Below are positions 1-6,826 of a stretch of 37,508 nucleotides of DNA, one piece after another (positions within the stretch are counted from its first letter, which is position 1; each line of letters starts with the position of its first letter). The stretch is from an uncultured Planctomycetaceae bacterium. GTDB taxonomy: Bacteria > Planctomycetota > Planctomycetia > Pirellulales > Pirellulaceae. The notes beneath the pieces are model-generated. The model saw only the letters and a list, made by a program, of their open reading frames with translations. It made no database searches and was not told where the DNA came from. Where the stretch lies: the NCBI GenBank assembly GCA_903863885.1, contig CAIPEB010000774.1:1-37508 (forward strand), in the 5' to 3' direction. Position numbers and translations under genes: made by a program.

Positions 1-1578
1 TCCGCCAAGTCGCTGGTTGAACCGGTCCGTGGCCGGATAACCCGTATCGTGCCCTTCGTACTGCCAACCGACGAGATAGACGATCTGCTTGAGCCACGGA
101 GCAAGTTCGTGGATCTTGCGGATCAAATGAACTGCGTCGTCAAACGTCGTAAAGTCGCGTGAGCCCGGCGAGTCGCAGAAGATCTTGTAGATATAGGCAT
201 CGCGGTACAACGGATTCGCGCTTCCTTTGACCTCCCGCCGCAGCGACTTTGCGGCATCGATCCAGCCGACGGGAGTTTGGCCTTGCGAGGCACCCAGCAC
301 GGCCACTTCGACGCCCGGCGTCCGAGCCAGTTGAATCTTCGCCGCCTTTCCGCGGGCCTCGGCTCTGAGAGCGAGTCGAACTGCATAGCCGCCGACCAAT
401 TGCCCGCCGGCTCCCGAAACCCGAGCCTCAAGTTCGTTGTCCCAATCGCGTGTGCGAATGGACGCCGCGCACCCGTTGTCGATCACGGCGCCGCAGAGAT
501 CCATCTCGAACCAATTCATCCCGATCGTATGCAGTCCGGGTGCCGACCGATTCAGATGCACGAGACGTCCTGACTGGGTCGGCAAGACAAGTTCCCCGTT
601 CGGCGTTCGCGCACTGACCAATTGCGGCAGCCACACGTCCATGAGCAGAAAACCGGGCTCTTCTTTCACGTTCTCGATCCGCACACGCAGGACGTTGCCG
701 TCGACTCGGAATACAACGTCAAACACCGCAGCCGGTTTGCCCTCGTCATGAACGCGGATCGAGTACCTGACTTCGCCGTCTTTTCGCTGGACTGAGCAGC
801 ATGCTGCATCGCGGAGACAAACCGTGCGATATCGGTCGTCGGACGTGCGGCAGATTCTCGCCCTCAACGGATAGCCCGATGCATCGCCCGTCATGCGACT
901 CCCGTCCGGCAGCTCAAAGCGGTTGACTCGCGGCTGCGACGCCGATAGGACGATCTTCAATTCGCCGCTCGCAATCTCGGTCGTTGCGGCGACCGGCAGC
1001 TTGGCAAGTTCCAAATCGACCGGAGTGCATCCCGCAGTGTCGCGCCATCGTGCCTCAACCGGTTTCCCCTTCAGCGGCACATCGTCGGCCAGGACCTCGA
1101 AGCTCGCGATGCGATAACGCTGCCCAGCGACAGCCAAGTCATCGTTGGCCAATTTGTGCCGCTCGCCGGCTCCCGGTTCGAAGAACCCGACCAGAACGTT
1201 GTACCGGCCGGGCGGCATCGTCTTCGGAATTAGGATCGGATGACTTTCATGGCTGACGACCGCTCCGGGCAGCCAAACAAACGTCGGCGTCAGAGGCCGG
1301 AAGTCGGCTCCCGTACCAGGCTGCACGTCGGGATCGCCGGCGATCGCGGGCCGGACATGAACAAACACCGTGTAGTCCGCGTCCGACGGTGCCGTCCCGT
1401 CGTTGACGAACTCAAAGCGCGAATAAAGCGTGTCGCCCGGATGAACCTGATCCGAGGACAAGGTCACCGCGGTCAGGCGGGGCAGAAATTCATCGCCGAT
1501 GCTCGCCGCATCAAGCCAGACCGGCAACAAAGCGGCCACCGCGATGGGAATCCAGCGCTGAAACATCGTGGCGAACAT
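1..1578 (-). CDS. GH101-like endo-alpha-N-acetylgalactosaminidase family protein (3' end outside window)
   Basis: The reverse strand is open from the ATG at 1578 down to base 1, giving 526 codons without a stop; the C-terminus lies outside the window. The N-terminus looks like a signal peptide (basic start, then IPIAVAALLPVWLDA). Residues about 30-170 form a beta-rich, Ig-like region. A galactose-mutarotase-like beta-sandwich seems to follow. The last residues, WLKQIVYLVGWQYEGHD, match the start of the catalytic barrel of GH101 enzymes, which typically read YLVGWQYxGHD. That family releases O-linked disaccharides from Ser/Thr in mucin-type glycoproteins. The catalytic Asp/Glu would lie past the edge, so activity cannot be judged. 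A second in-frame ATG lies at 1566. No strong ribosome-binding site precedes 1578. Secretion and an O-glycan substrate are inferences from the family. Confidence 0.72.
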   Translation of the reverse strand, partial: MFATMFQRWIPIAVAALLPVWLDAASIGDEFLPRLTAVTLSSDQVHPGDTLYSRFEFVNDGTAPSDADYTVFVHVRPAIAGDPDVQPGTGADFRPLTPTFVWLPGAVVSHESHPILIPKTMPPGRYNVLVGFFEPGAGERHKLANDDLAVAGQRYRIASFEVLADDVPLKGKPVEARWRDTAGCTPVDLELAKLPVAATTEIASGELKIVLSASQPRVNRFELPDGSRMTGDASGYPLRARICRTSDDRYRTVCLRDAACCSVQRKDGEVRYSIRVHDEGKPAAVFDVVFRVDGNVLRVRIENVKEEPGFLLMDVWLPQLVSARTPNGELVLPTQSGRLVHLNRSAPGLHTIGMNWFEMDLCGAVIDNGCAASIRTRDWDNELEARVSGAGGQLVGGYAVRLALRAEARGKAAKIQLARTPGVEVAVLGASQGQTPVGWIDAAKSLRREVKGSANPLYRDAYIYKIFCDSPGSRDFTTFDDAVHLIRKIHELAPWLKQIVYLVGWQYEGHDTGYPATDRFNQRLGG

Positions 1579-1823
1579 AAAAACGAGCCACCCATCAGAT
1601 TGAAGGAAACAGGCGGGAAGAAGCGTGCAGCTCAAACCTGAACAGTTTCTACAACAAGGTTTGCACCGCAACAATCGCCGAGATTAAACGACTCTACTTC
1701 TTTTGGGTAAAGCGGCTCTGTCCGTCGGGTCTGCCATGGCGGTCTGGAAGGCCTACGGACGAAGGGAACAACTGACTGCCTTGAAGCGAATGCTCATGCG
1801 CAGACGTTGATTTCATGCCGAGG

Positions 1824-3272
1824 TCACTGGGACCGGGCCGCGCGAACGAGATTGCGCAGCATTCCGGCAAAGACAAACTGATGCAGCGGATAGATCGCGT
1901 ACCAGTAGAGCAAACCAGTCAAGCCGACCGGATCGAAGACGGCTGTCTGGCGAATGGTGCTGGCTGTTTCTGTCCCGGTCACCTCGAACTCCAGCCAGGC
2001 ACGGCCCGGCAACTTCATTTCGGCGCACAACCGCAGACGATTTGGCGGGTCGTACAGTTCCACTCGCCAGAAGTCCAAGGCGTCACCGACGCGCAGATTG
2101 TCCGGATCGCGGCGGCCGCGCCGAACGCCGACGCCGCCGCACAGCAGGTCCAGAAAACCTCGCAGCGACCACAGCCAGTCGCCGTAGTACCATCCGGTCC
2201 GGCCACCGATGCGGCGAATCGGGCCGAACGCCTGATCCGGCGGCACGTCGACCGCGGCTGTACGTGAATCAACCAGCCGCGAACCGAATCGCACACCGCC
2301 CCAGGTCCGTGGCCGACCTCCGGCCGAGAGGGCGTCGGACCAGCGGGTCTCGGCAAACTCGCGGTCTTCGTTCACCAGGGCACGGGCGAGCGCATCGCGC
2401 ACGGAACGCGGACGGACGGAAAACGTCCTGGCGGCCAGGTCGTTCGCGATGAGCGTGGGATTGCGGAGACTCTCAACCAGCTTTCGGCCCACGCGGGCGT
2501 AAAGCGGAGTCACCAGCCCCAGCCACAGGCTCGACAGGTAGGGTGTCAGCACGGGCACGGGGATCATCCACCGCCGCAGCCCACGCTGCCGCGCATACTC
2601 GTGCATGATTTCCCCGTAGGAAACCTGATCGGGGCCGCCGATCTCGTAAATCTGCGACGGCCGGTCGGGAAGGTCGAATGCCTCGAGCAGGAAGGCCAGC
2701 AGGTCCTCGACGGCGATTGGCTGCGCCAAGACCTGCACCCAGCGTGGACAGATCATGACCGGCAGACGCTCCACCAGCGCCCGGATCATCTCAAACGACA
2801 GGCTGCCCGAACCGATCACGATCGAAGCCCGGAACTCGAGGACTTGCGGGTGGTGTTTCCGCAGCGTTTCACCAGTCTCTTGCCGGCTGCGGAGATGCTT
2901 GGACAGTGTCTCGTCGGATTGGCCGAGGCCGCCAAGATAGATGATCCGCCGCACTCCCGCGCAGCGAGCAGCCTCAGCGAAGTTCATTGCGGCAATCCGG
3001 TCCTGTTCCTCGAAGTCGCCCTCTGTGCCCATGGAATGCACAAAGTAGTACGCTGTATCGATGCCTTCGAACGCCTCTGTCAGGGATGTGACATCAAGGA
3101 CGTCGCCGGCGATAACTTCCGTGGCGGTGCCCACACGCCCGCGCAATGCCTCCGGTCGGCGGGAAAGGCATCGAACGGGGACACGGCGCTGTTCCAGCAG
3201 CGACAGCAGCCGGCCACCGACGTAGCCCGTGGCCCCGGTCAACAGCACCCGTTTGGAATCCGCAGCTTCCAT
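1824..3272 (-). CDS. SDR-family NAD(P)-binding oxidoreductase with C-terminal DUF2867 domain
   Basis: This is a 482-residue protein. The Rossmann nucleotide-binding motif GATGYVGG sits at residues 13-20 (G13, G16, G19), followed by YYFVHSMG and IIYLGGLG, as in atypical, NmrA-like extended SDRs. The classical YxxxK pair is not evident, so it may bind NAD(P) without being a standard dehydrogenase. The last ~170 residues correspond to DUF2867, a fusion common in bacteria. I chose the ATG at 3272 because GGAG lies 7 bases upstream; a TTG at 3275 is the alternative. It is the last gene of the SOUL-sigma-B12 operon, with a 57-base gap after the B12 gene. From memory, proteins of this type occur among light- or stress-induced genes of LitR/CarH-type regulons, which would fit the context. 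The substrate is unknown. No clear terminator is visible after it. Confidence 0.85.
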   Translation of the reverse strand: MEAADSKRVLLTGATGYVGGRLLSLLEQRRVPVRCLSRRPEALRGRVGTATEVIAGDVLDVTSLTEAFEGIDTAYYFVHSMGTEGDFEEQDRIAAMNFAEAARCAGVRRIIYLGGLGQSDETLSKHLRSRQETGETLRKHHPQVLEFRASIVIGSGSLSFEMIRALVERLPVMICPRWVQVLAQPIAVEDLLAFLLEAFDLPDRPSQIYEIGGPDQVSYGEIMHEYARQRGLRRWMIPVPVLTPYLSSLWLGLVTPLYARVGRKLVESLRNPTLIANDLAARTFSVRPRSVRDALARALVNEDREFAETRWSDALSAGGRPRTWGGVRFGSRLVDSRTAAVDVPPDQAFGPIRRIGGRTGWYYGDWLWSLRGFLDLLCGGVGVRRGRRDPDNLRVGDALDFWRVELYDPPNRLRLCAEMKLPGRAWLEFEVTGTETASTIRQTAVFDPVGLTGLLYWYAIYPLHQFVFAGMLRNLVRAARSQ

Positions 3273-3329
3273 CAACAGTCTCCGCGCAGTCCAGCAACTG
3301 CGACATCAGCGGCAGGCGACTGAGAAACA

Positions 3330-4397
3330 TCATGCCGACACATCCGTCAGCAGGTTTCCCTGGACGACGGCGGACGACGGGTCGCCGGCATAACCGTCGG
3401 CACCCAGGGACAGCGCGAGCTCCGTTTCTTCTGAAAAGGCCTGGCCCCCAACGAGGATTTTTACCACTGCCCCATGTTCCCCGACGCGCACGGCACGGAT
3501 GGTTTCCATCAGCATGACCAATTGAGAGTGCAGCGAAACGGACAGCGCGAGCAGATCGGGCTGGTAGGACTCCACAGCCTGGACCAAGTCCGGAATCGGC
3601 ATATCAGAGCCGAGATGAATGACTTTCCAGCCATCGATTTCAAAGAAGTCGGCAACGACCTGAAGTCCGATATCGTGCTGGTTTCCCATCACGGACGCGG
3701 CCAGCACGACCTTGCCGTTTGGCCGGCGAACGGGTGAGTTCAGGCGCAACTGGGTGAGAATCATCTTGGTCGTAGAGGTCGCGAAGTGCTCCTCCGCCAC
3801 GTTAATCTCATCCGTCTGCCACATGCGGCCGACTTCCTGCTGCGCGGGCAGCAACACCTTCAAGCACAGTTCCGGCAGCGTGAAACCGGCCGCCGCCGCA
3901 TCCATGATCATGCGACTGGCACGTGCGCGATCGCCCTCCAGAAGCGCCAGCAAATACCCGGCGGCCAACCGCCCGTGCGGCGTATCCGCGTGCAGGAAGC
4001 TCGGGGGTGCGGACATCGGCTCATCCAGCGACAGGAGCGAGTCCCGGCACAAGTTGGCCGCGCGGGTTCCCGACTCGGCGGGCAGTTCTGTCGAAAGCAC
4101 CTTGGCCAGACAGCCTACCGCGCAACGGATTGCGTTGGGTGGCATCCCCCTGGCGGTCAACAGGCTCTGCAGCCAACTGACGTGTTTTGCCAAGAATTGC
4201 GGCCGGCCGGCCGACAGGGCCGCGGCCAACTCCTCAACGCAGCGTCGCAGCACACCATGCCAGTCCGCGAAAGCGTGGTTCGCCAAGGAGTGTTTGAGAT
4301 CGGGGTACGATTCCAGCAACTCGCTGGCCGCATACCCCGCCAAGCCCGACGCCCCTTTGCGCAGCATTGCCGCGGTGATGGAATCTGTTTGGTTCAT
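3330..4397 (-). CDS. Cobalamin-binding protein with CarH/LitR-type Wx9EH light-sensing signature, no DNA-binding domain
   Basis: The protein has 355 residues. Residues about 140-220 match the helical cap of B12-binding modules and contain W193 followed by nine residues and E203-H204. This is the Wx9EH signature of CarH/LitR photoreceptors that hold adenosylcobalamin. Residues 225-350 form the Rossmann-like B12 domain: NQHDIG at 239-244 replaces DxHxxG but keeps the cobalt-ligand His241, and LVGG lies at 315-318. Two features differ from CarH. The residue after the Trp is Gln194 (His132 in Thermus CarH, the upper ligand after photolysis). The N-terminal ~135 residues are an uncharacterised helical region, not a MerR helix-turn-helix. 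The gene begins 3 bases after the sigma-factor stop codon, so translation is probably coupled. That is the usual arrangement of an ECF sigma factor and its regulator, which suggests a light- or B12-controlled partner of the sigma factor (inference). A corrinoid methyltransferase subunit is less likely because no methyltransferase gene is nearby. Confidence 0.85.
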   Translation of the reverse strand: MNQTDSITAAMLRKGASGLAGYAASELLESYPDLKHSLANHAFADWHGVLRRCVEELAAALSAGRPQFLAKHVSWLQSLLTARGMPPNAIRCAVGCLAKVLSTELPAESGTRAANLCRDSLLSLDEPMSAPPSFLHADTPHGRLAAGYLLALLEGDRARASRMIMDAAAAGFTLPELCLKVLLPAQQEVGRMWQTDEINVAEEHFATSTTKMILTQLRLNSPVRRPNGKVVLAASVMGNQHDIGLQVVADFFEIDGWKVIHLGSDMPIPDLVQAVESYQPDLLALSVSLHSQLVMLMETIRAVRVGEHGAVVKILVGGQAFSEETELALSLGADGYAGDPSSAVVQGNLLTDVSA

Positions 4398-4400
4398 GGT

Positions 4401-5021
4401 TCAAGAATCGGGGTTAGGGGAAGAAGGGTTCACGCCCAGCATTTCTCGCAGACGATTCAGCCCACGGCGCGCGTGGGTCTTGACGGTGCCCAAAGGCAGG
4501 CTGGTGGTTTCCGAAATCTGGCTGTGCGTCAGACCTTCCACCAGCGACATTTCCAAAACTCGACGCTCATCCTCGCGCAACTTAAGCATCACGGCGCGAA
4601 CCCGCTCTGCTTCCTCCTGAACTTCCGCGGATTCCGAAGCTGCTCTTCCAGCGAGCGCCGGTTCCTCATCGATCGGCACAGCGTCCGGTTTGCGACTCCG
4701 CCTGCGATGCCGGTCGATTAACCGCCGTTTTGCGATCATCGTGATAAAGGCTGCTTCCGAAGCGACTTGCGGGTCGAAGCGCGACGCACTGCGCCACACG
4801 CCCAGCAGGATCTCCTGAACGGCATCTTCAGCGTCGGCGTAGACTGGCGAGAAGCGACGCGCCAGCGACCAGATCAGCCCCCCGTAATGGTCGGAACACT
4901 CGTCCACCGCTCCCGCGTCGCCCGCTGCAATCCGTTCAAGGAGAGATAGAGCCACGGCAGAATCCTGCACACGCCGACGCGACGAATGAAGCCCACTCGT
5001 AGGCTCCAACCACAGCGCCAT
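4401..5021 (-). CDS. ECF-type RNA polymerase sigma factor
   Basis: This 206-residue protein has a sigma region 2 at about residues 40-110, with the core-binding segment DAEDAVQEILLGVW at 63-76. An acidic linker follows (about 115-140), then a region 4 helix-turn-helix at about 145-193 (THSQISETTSLPLGTVKTHA). Size and domain content fit an ECF sigma factor. It would direct RNA polymerase to a small set of target promoters. The ATG at 5021 lacks a good ribosome-binding site; GTG codons at residues 18 and 23 are alternative starts and would still leave region 2 whole. The gene lies 19 bases after the SOUL gene and 3 bases before the B12-binding gene. No membrane anti-sigma factor is present. The only adjacent candidate regulator is the soluble B12 protein, unlike the common membrane-anchored arrangement. 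Confidence 0.93.
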   Translation of the reverse strand: MALWLEPTSGLHSSRRRVQDSAVALSLLERIAAGDAGAVDECSDHYGGLIWSLARRFSPVYADAEDAVQEILLGVWRSASRFDPQVASEAAFITMIAKRRLIDRHRRRSRKPDAVPIDEEPALAGRAASESAEVQEEAERVRAVMLKLREDERRVLEMSLVEGLTHSQISETTSLPLGTVKTHARRGLNRLREMLGVNPSSPNPDS

Positions 5022-5040
5022 TAGTTTACGAGTGCAGGAA

Positions 5041-5679
5041 TTACGCGTCTACGGAAACTTCCCTCACGGGGATCTGCACTTCGTAGAACTGACGATCGGA
5101 GGCGACGAAAGGACTGTTGTAACCCATTACCCGCACCGCCCCGTTCTGCTCGTACTTGCCCTTGTTCGCTTCGAGCCAGTTCCTCAACCGTTGCTCAGCT
5201 TGAACCAGTGCTTCATCCGTTCGCCGGCCTCGCATACCGATACTGACTACAGTCGCGGCCGGCACATCGACCACTTCCACTTTGCCTTTCTGACCGGGTG
5301 TGCCGATGCTTCTATTTACGTACAAGAAGGCCATCGCCTGTTCCCTGCCCACGGGAGCGCCGTCCTCTCGGTAGGTCATTTCCACCGGGGCGGTCATCTC
5401 GACTCCCGCACTGCTGATGTGCTCGAACAGCGTCCAGAAAGCGACCCGGCCGGAAGTCTCCGCCTTGCGGTAGGAAGGGTAGCGCTTGACCTCGATCTTC
5501 CCAACGGGCGTGTAGGTGGGAAATCCATCGGGGAGCGGCGCCTCCACCACTGGCTTGAAACCGGGATCTTCGCCAGGAACACCTGCCGGCAAAGACGCCT
5601 CGGCAGCTATCAGTCGGACGAGATTCGCACCGGCAATGACCGTGCAGGAGAGCAATGACAGGACTACGGCCTTCAACAT
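5041..5679 (-). CDS. SOUL family heme-binding protein
   Basis: The protein has 212 residues with an N-terminal hydrophobic stretch (residues 3-26), consistent with export or a membrane anchor. The rest is a SOUL/HEBP fold, marked by VEMTAPVEM at 93-101 and GYNSPF at 186-191. Family members bind heme or other tetrapyrroles; the physiological role in bacteria is largely unknown. The start at 5679 is supported by GGAG 9 bases upstream. It is the first gene of the operon that continues with the ECF sigma factor and the B12-binding protein. A tetrapyrrole-binding protein next to a corrinoid sensor suggests a response to photo-oxidative or porphyrin stress (inference). The promoter must lie between 5680 and 5958, a region shared with the divergent fasciclin gene. 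Confidence 0.9.
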   Translation of the reverse strand: MLKAVVLSLLSCTVIAGANLVRLIAAEASLPAGVPGEDPGFKPVVEAPLPDGFPTYTPVGKIEVKRYPSYRKAETSGRVAFWTLFEHISSAGVEMTAPVEMTYREDGAPVGREQAMAFLYVNRSIGTPGQKGKVEVVDVPAATVVSIGMRGRRTDEALVQAEQRLRNWLEANKGKYEQNGAVRVMGYNSPFVASDRQFYEVQIPVREVSVDA

Positions 5680-5958
5680 GGTCTTAAACTCCGAAACAGA
5701 AGGACTCAGTTCGTGACTCTACCTACTACTTCGCAGGGACTAGACCACCGGATGCATCGATCTTCGCACCCGGGACGGCGTCTTCGGTAGTCCGGGTTCT
5801 GACACTCAACTGGCGGATTTCCATCTTCGCGCAAAAATCTTGAGCAATCCCGGCCAGTTCGAATCCGAACGAGAACTTCGGGCGAAGATACCTGTGTTGA
5901 CGGAAGAAATGGGAGATTGTGACAGGTCTTGGTAACACAAACGTTAAGGAGTGGAAGC
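5680..5958. promoter_or_regulatory. Divergent intergenic region between SOUL operon and fasciclin gene
   Basis: These 279 bases separate two divergently transcribed genes and must hold the operon promoter. I see the fasciclin ribosome-binding site AAGGAG at 5946-5951 and the SOUL site GGAG just upstream of 5679. A short palindrome CTTCG-GG-CGAAG lies at 5876-5887. I could not assign convincing -35/-10 boxes of either sigma-70 or ECF type. Short open frames on the minus strand here have no recognisable product and are not called as genes. Confidence 0.45.
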
Positions 5959-6483
5959 ATGAAGGTTCAGTTGGGATCGGCACTGGTCGTTTTGGCGGTA
6001 CTGGGCGTTTCGGCAGTTCAGGCAGCGGGCACCTGCTCGGCGAAAAAGGAAACTGCAAAGCACGACAGTGCAAAGAAGGACATTGTGGACACTGCTGTTG
6101 CGGCCGGGAGTTTCAAGACGCTGGCAGCGGCCCTGGGTGCCGGAGGCCTTGTTGAGACCTTGAAGTCGAAGGGGCCGTTTACGGTCTTCGCACCGACCGA
6201 CGAAGCTTTCGCAAAGCTGCCGAAGGGCACGGTCGAGGATCTGCTGAAGCCAGAGAACAAGGCGAAGCTCGTGAAAATCCTCACCTATCACGTAGTGGCC
6301 GGCAAAGTGACTGCAGCCGATGTGGCGAAGCTGACAAGCGCCAAGACTGTGGAGGGCTCCGAAGTGAAGATTGAGGCGAAGGACGGCAAAGTCATGGTGA
6401 ACGACGCGAACGTCGTGAAGACCGACATCGCCACATCAAACGGCGTCATTCACGTGATCGACTCGGTGATCTTGCCGAACTAG
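5959..6483 (+). CDS. Secreted fasciclin (FAS1) domain protein
   Basis: This 174-residue protein has a signal peptide (residues 1-23: basic start, hydrophobic core, VQA-AG cleavage region), then a short Lys-rich linker and one complete FAS1 domain at about 40-174. The H1 motif [11 protein letters not shown] is at 74-84, the conserved Tyr-His at 110-111, and the H2 motif [13 protein letters not shown] at 161-173. FAS1 domains mediate adhesion or matrix interaction, and in bacteria are often single-domain secreted proteins. The ATG at 5959 was chosen over an upstream GTG/ATG because AAGGAG lies 7 bases before it and the signal peptide starts there. It diverges from the SOUL-sigma-B12 operon and ends in its own terminator, so it is monocistronic. 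Co-regulation with the operon is possible but not shown. Confidence 0.95.
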   Translation: MKVQLGSALVVLAVLGVSAVQAAGTCSAKKETAKHDSAKKDIVDTAVAAGSFKTLAAALGAGGLVETLKSKGPFTVFAPTDEAFAKLPKGTVEDLLKPENKAKLVKILTYHVVAGKVTAADVAKLTSAKTVEGSEVKIEAKDGKVMVNDANVVKTDIATSNGVIHVIDSVILPN

Positions 6484-6512
6484 GCACACCAGATCCAGAC
6501 CGTTGAAACCCA

Positions 6513-6540
6513 GGGGGCTCTCGCAGCCCCCTTTTTTATT
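6513..6540 (+). terminator. Rho-independent terminator of the fasciclin gene
   Basis: A perfect 7-base-pair stem, GGGGGCT at 6513-6519 and AGCCCCC at 6525-6531, with the 5-base loop CTCGC, is followed directly by six T residues. It begins 30 bases after the fasciclin stop codon. Confidence 0.95.
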
Positions 6541-6826
6541 GCGTTTGACGTCCGATCAACGGCACTTCCCGGGCCCAACGTGTCGAATACCTCGCCGACT
6601 CGGAGGGATGGTTCGACGCATCTTCTAAGCGCACGCCACCTTGTCGCAAGTCCGGAGGTCAGGCGAGGGCAATCCCGCCTTAGCCACTTTCCATCGAGGC
6701 GGGAATCCTCGTTTCTCTCCTCGTCATGCAGCCACATCTCGGCCAATTTATGTTATGTCGCGAAATGCAACTCGCCGGGTGATTTCATAATTGCAGCCAG
6801 GTCGGCGGCAAAGATGAACCCTGCGA
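6541..6826. other. Intergenic region, no gene supported
   Basis: This stretch separates the fasciclin terminator from the end of the convergent GH95-like gene. Small open frames exist on both strands, but none has a ribosome-binding site or a recognisable product. The only structure I see is the inverted repeat at 6673-6704, listed separately. Confidence 0.5.
6673..6704. repeat. Inverted repeat / stem-loop between convergent genes
   Basis: TCCCGCCT at 6673-6680 pairs perfectly with AGGCGGGA at 6697-6704 across a 16-base loop. No T-run follows on either strand, so it is not a standard terminator. It could be one copy of a dispersed palindromic repeat or a bidirectional mRNA-stabilising hairpin. 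A whole-genome search would be needed to tell. Confidence 0.5.

Noticed and set aside
3330-4397. Reading the B12 protein as a corrinoid methyltransferase subunit
   Set aside because: No methyltransferase, activator or methyl-donor gene is nearby, the motif is NQHDIG, and the Wx9EH signature and sigma linkage favour a sensor.
5859-5880. Near-identical stretch TTCGAATCCGA(A/G)CGA upstream of the fasciclin gene and again at about 15705
   Set aside because: Only 15 bases with one mismatch and at different distances from the genes; within chance for a window of this length.
5706-6073. Two short minus-strand frames (84 and 115 codons) in the SOUL/fasciclin divergent region
   Set aside because: No ribosome-binding site, no family resemblance, and one overlaps the fasciclin signal-peptide region antisense.
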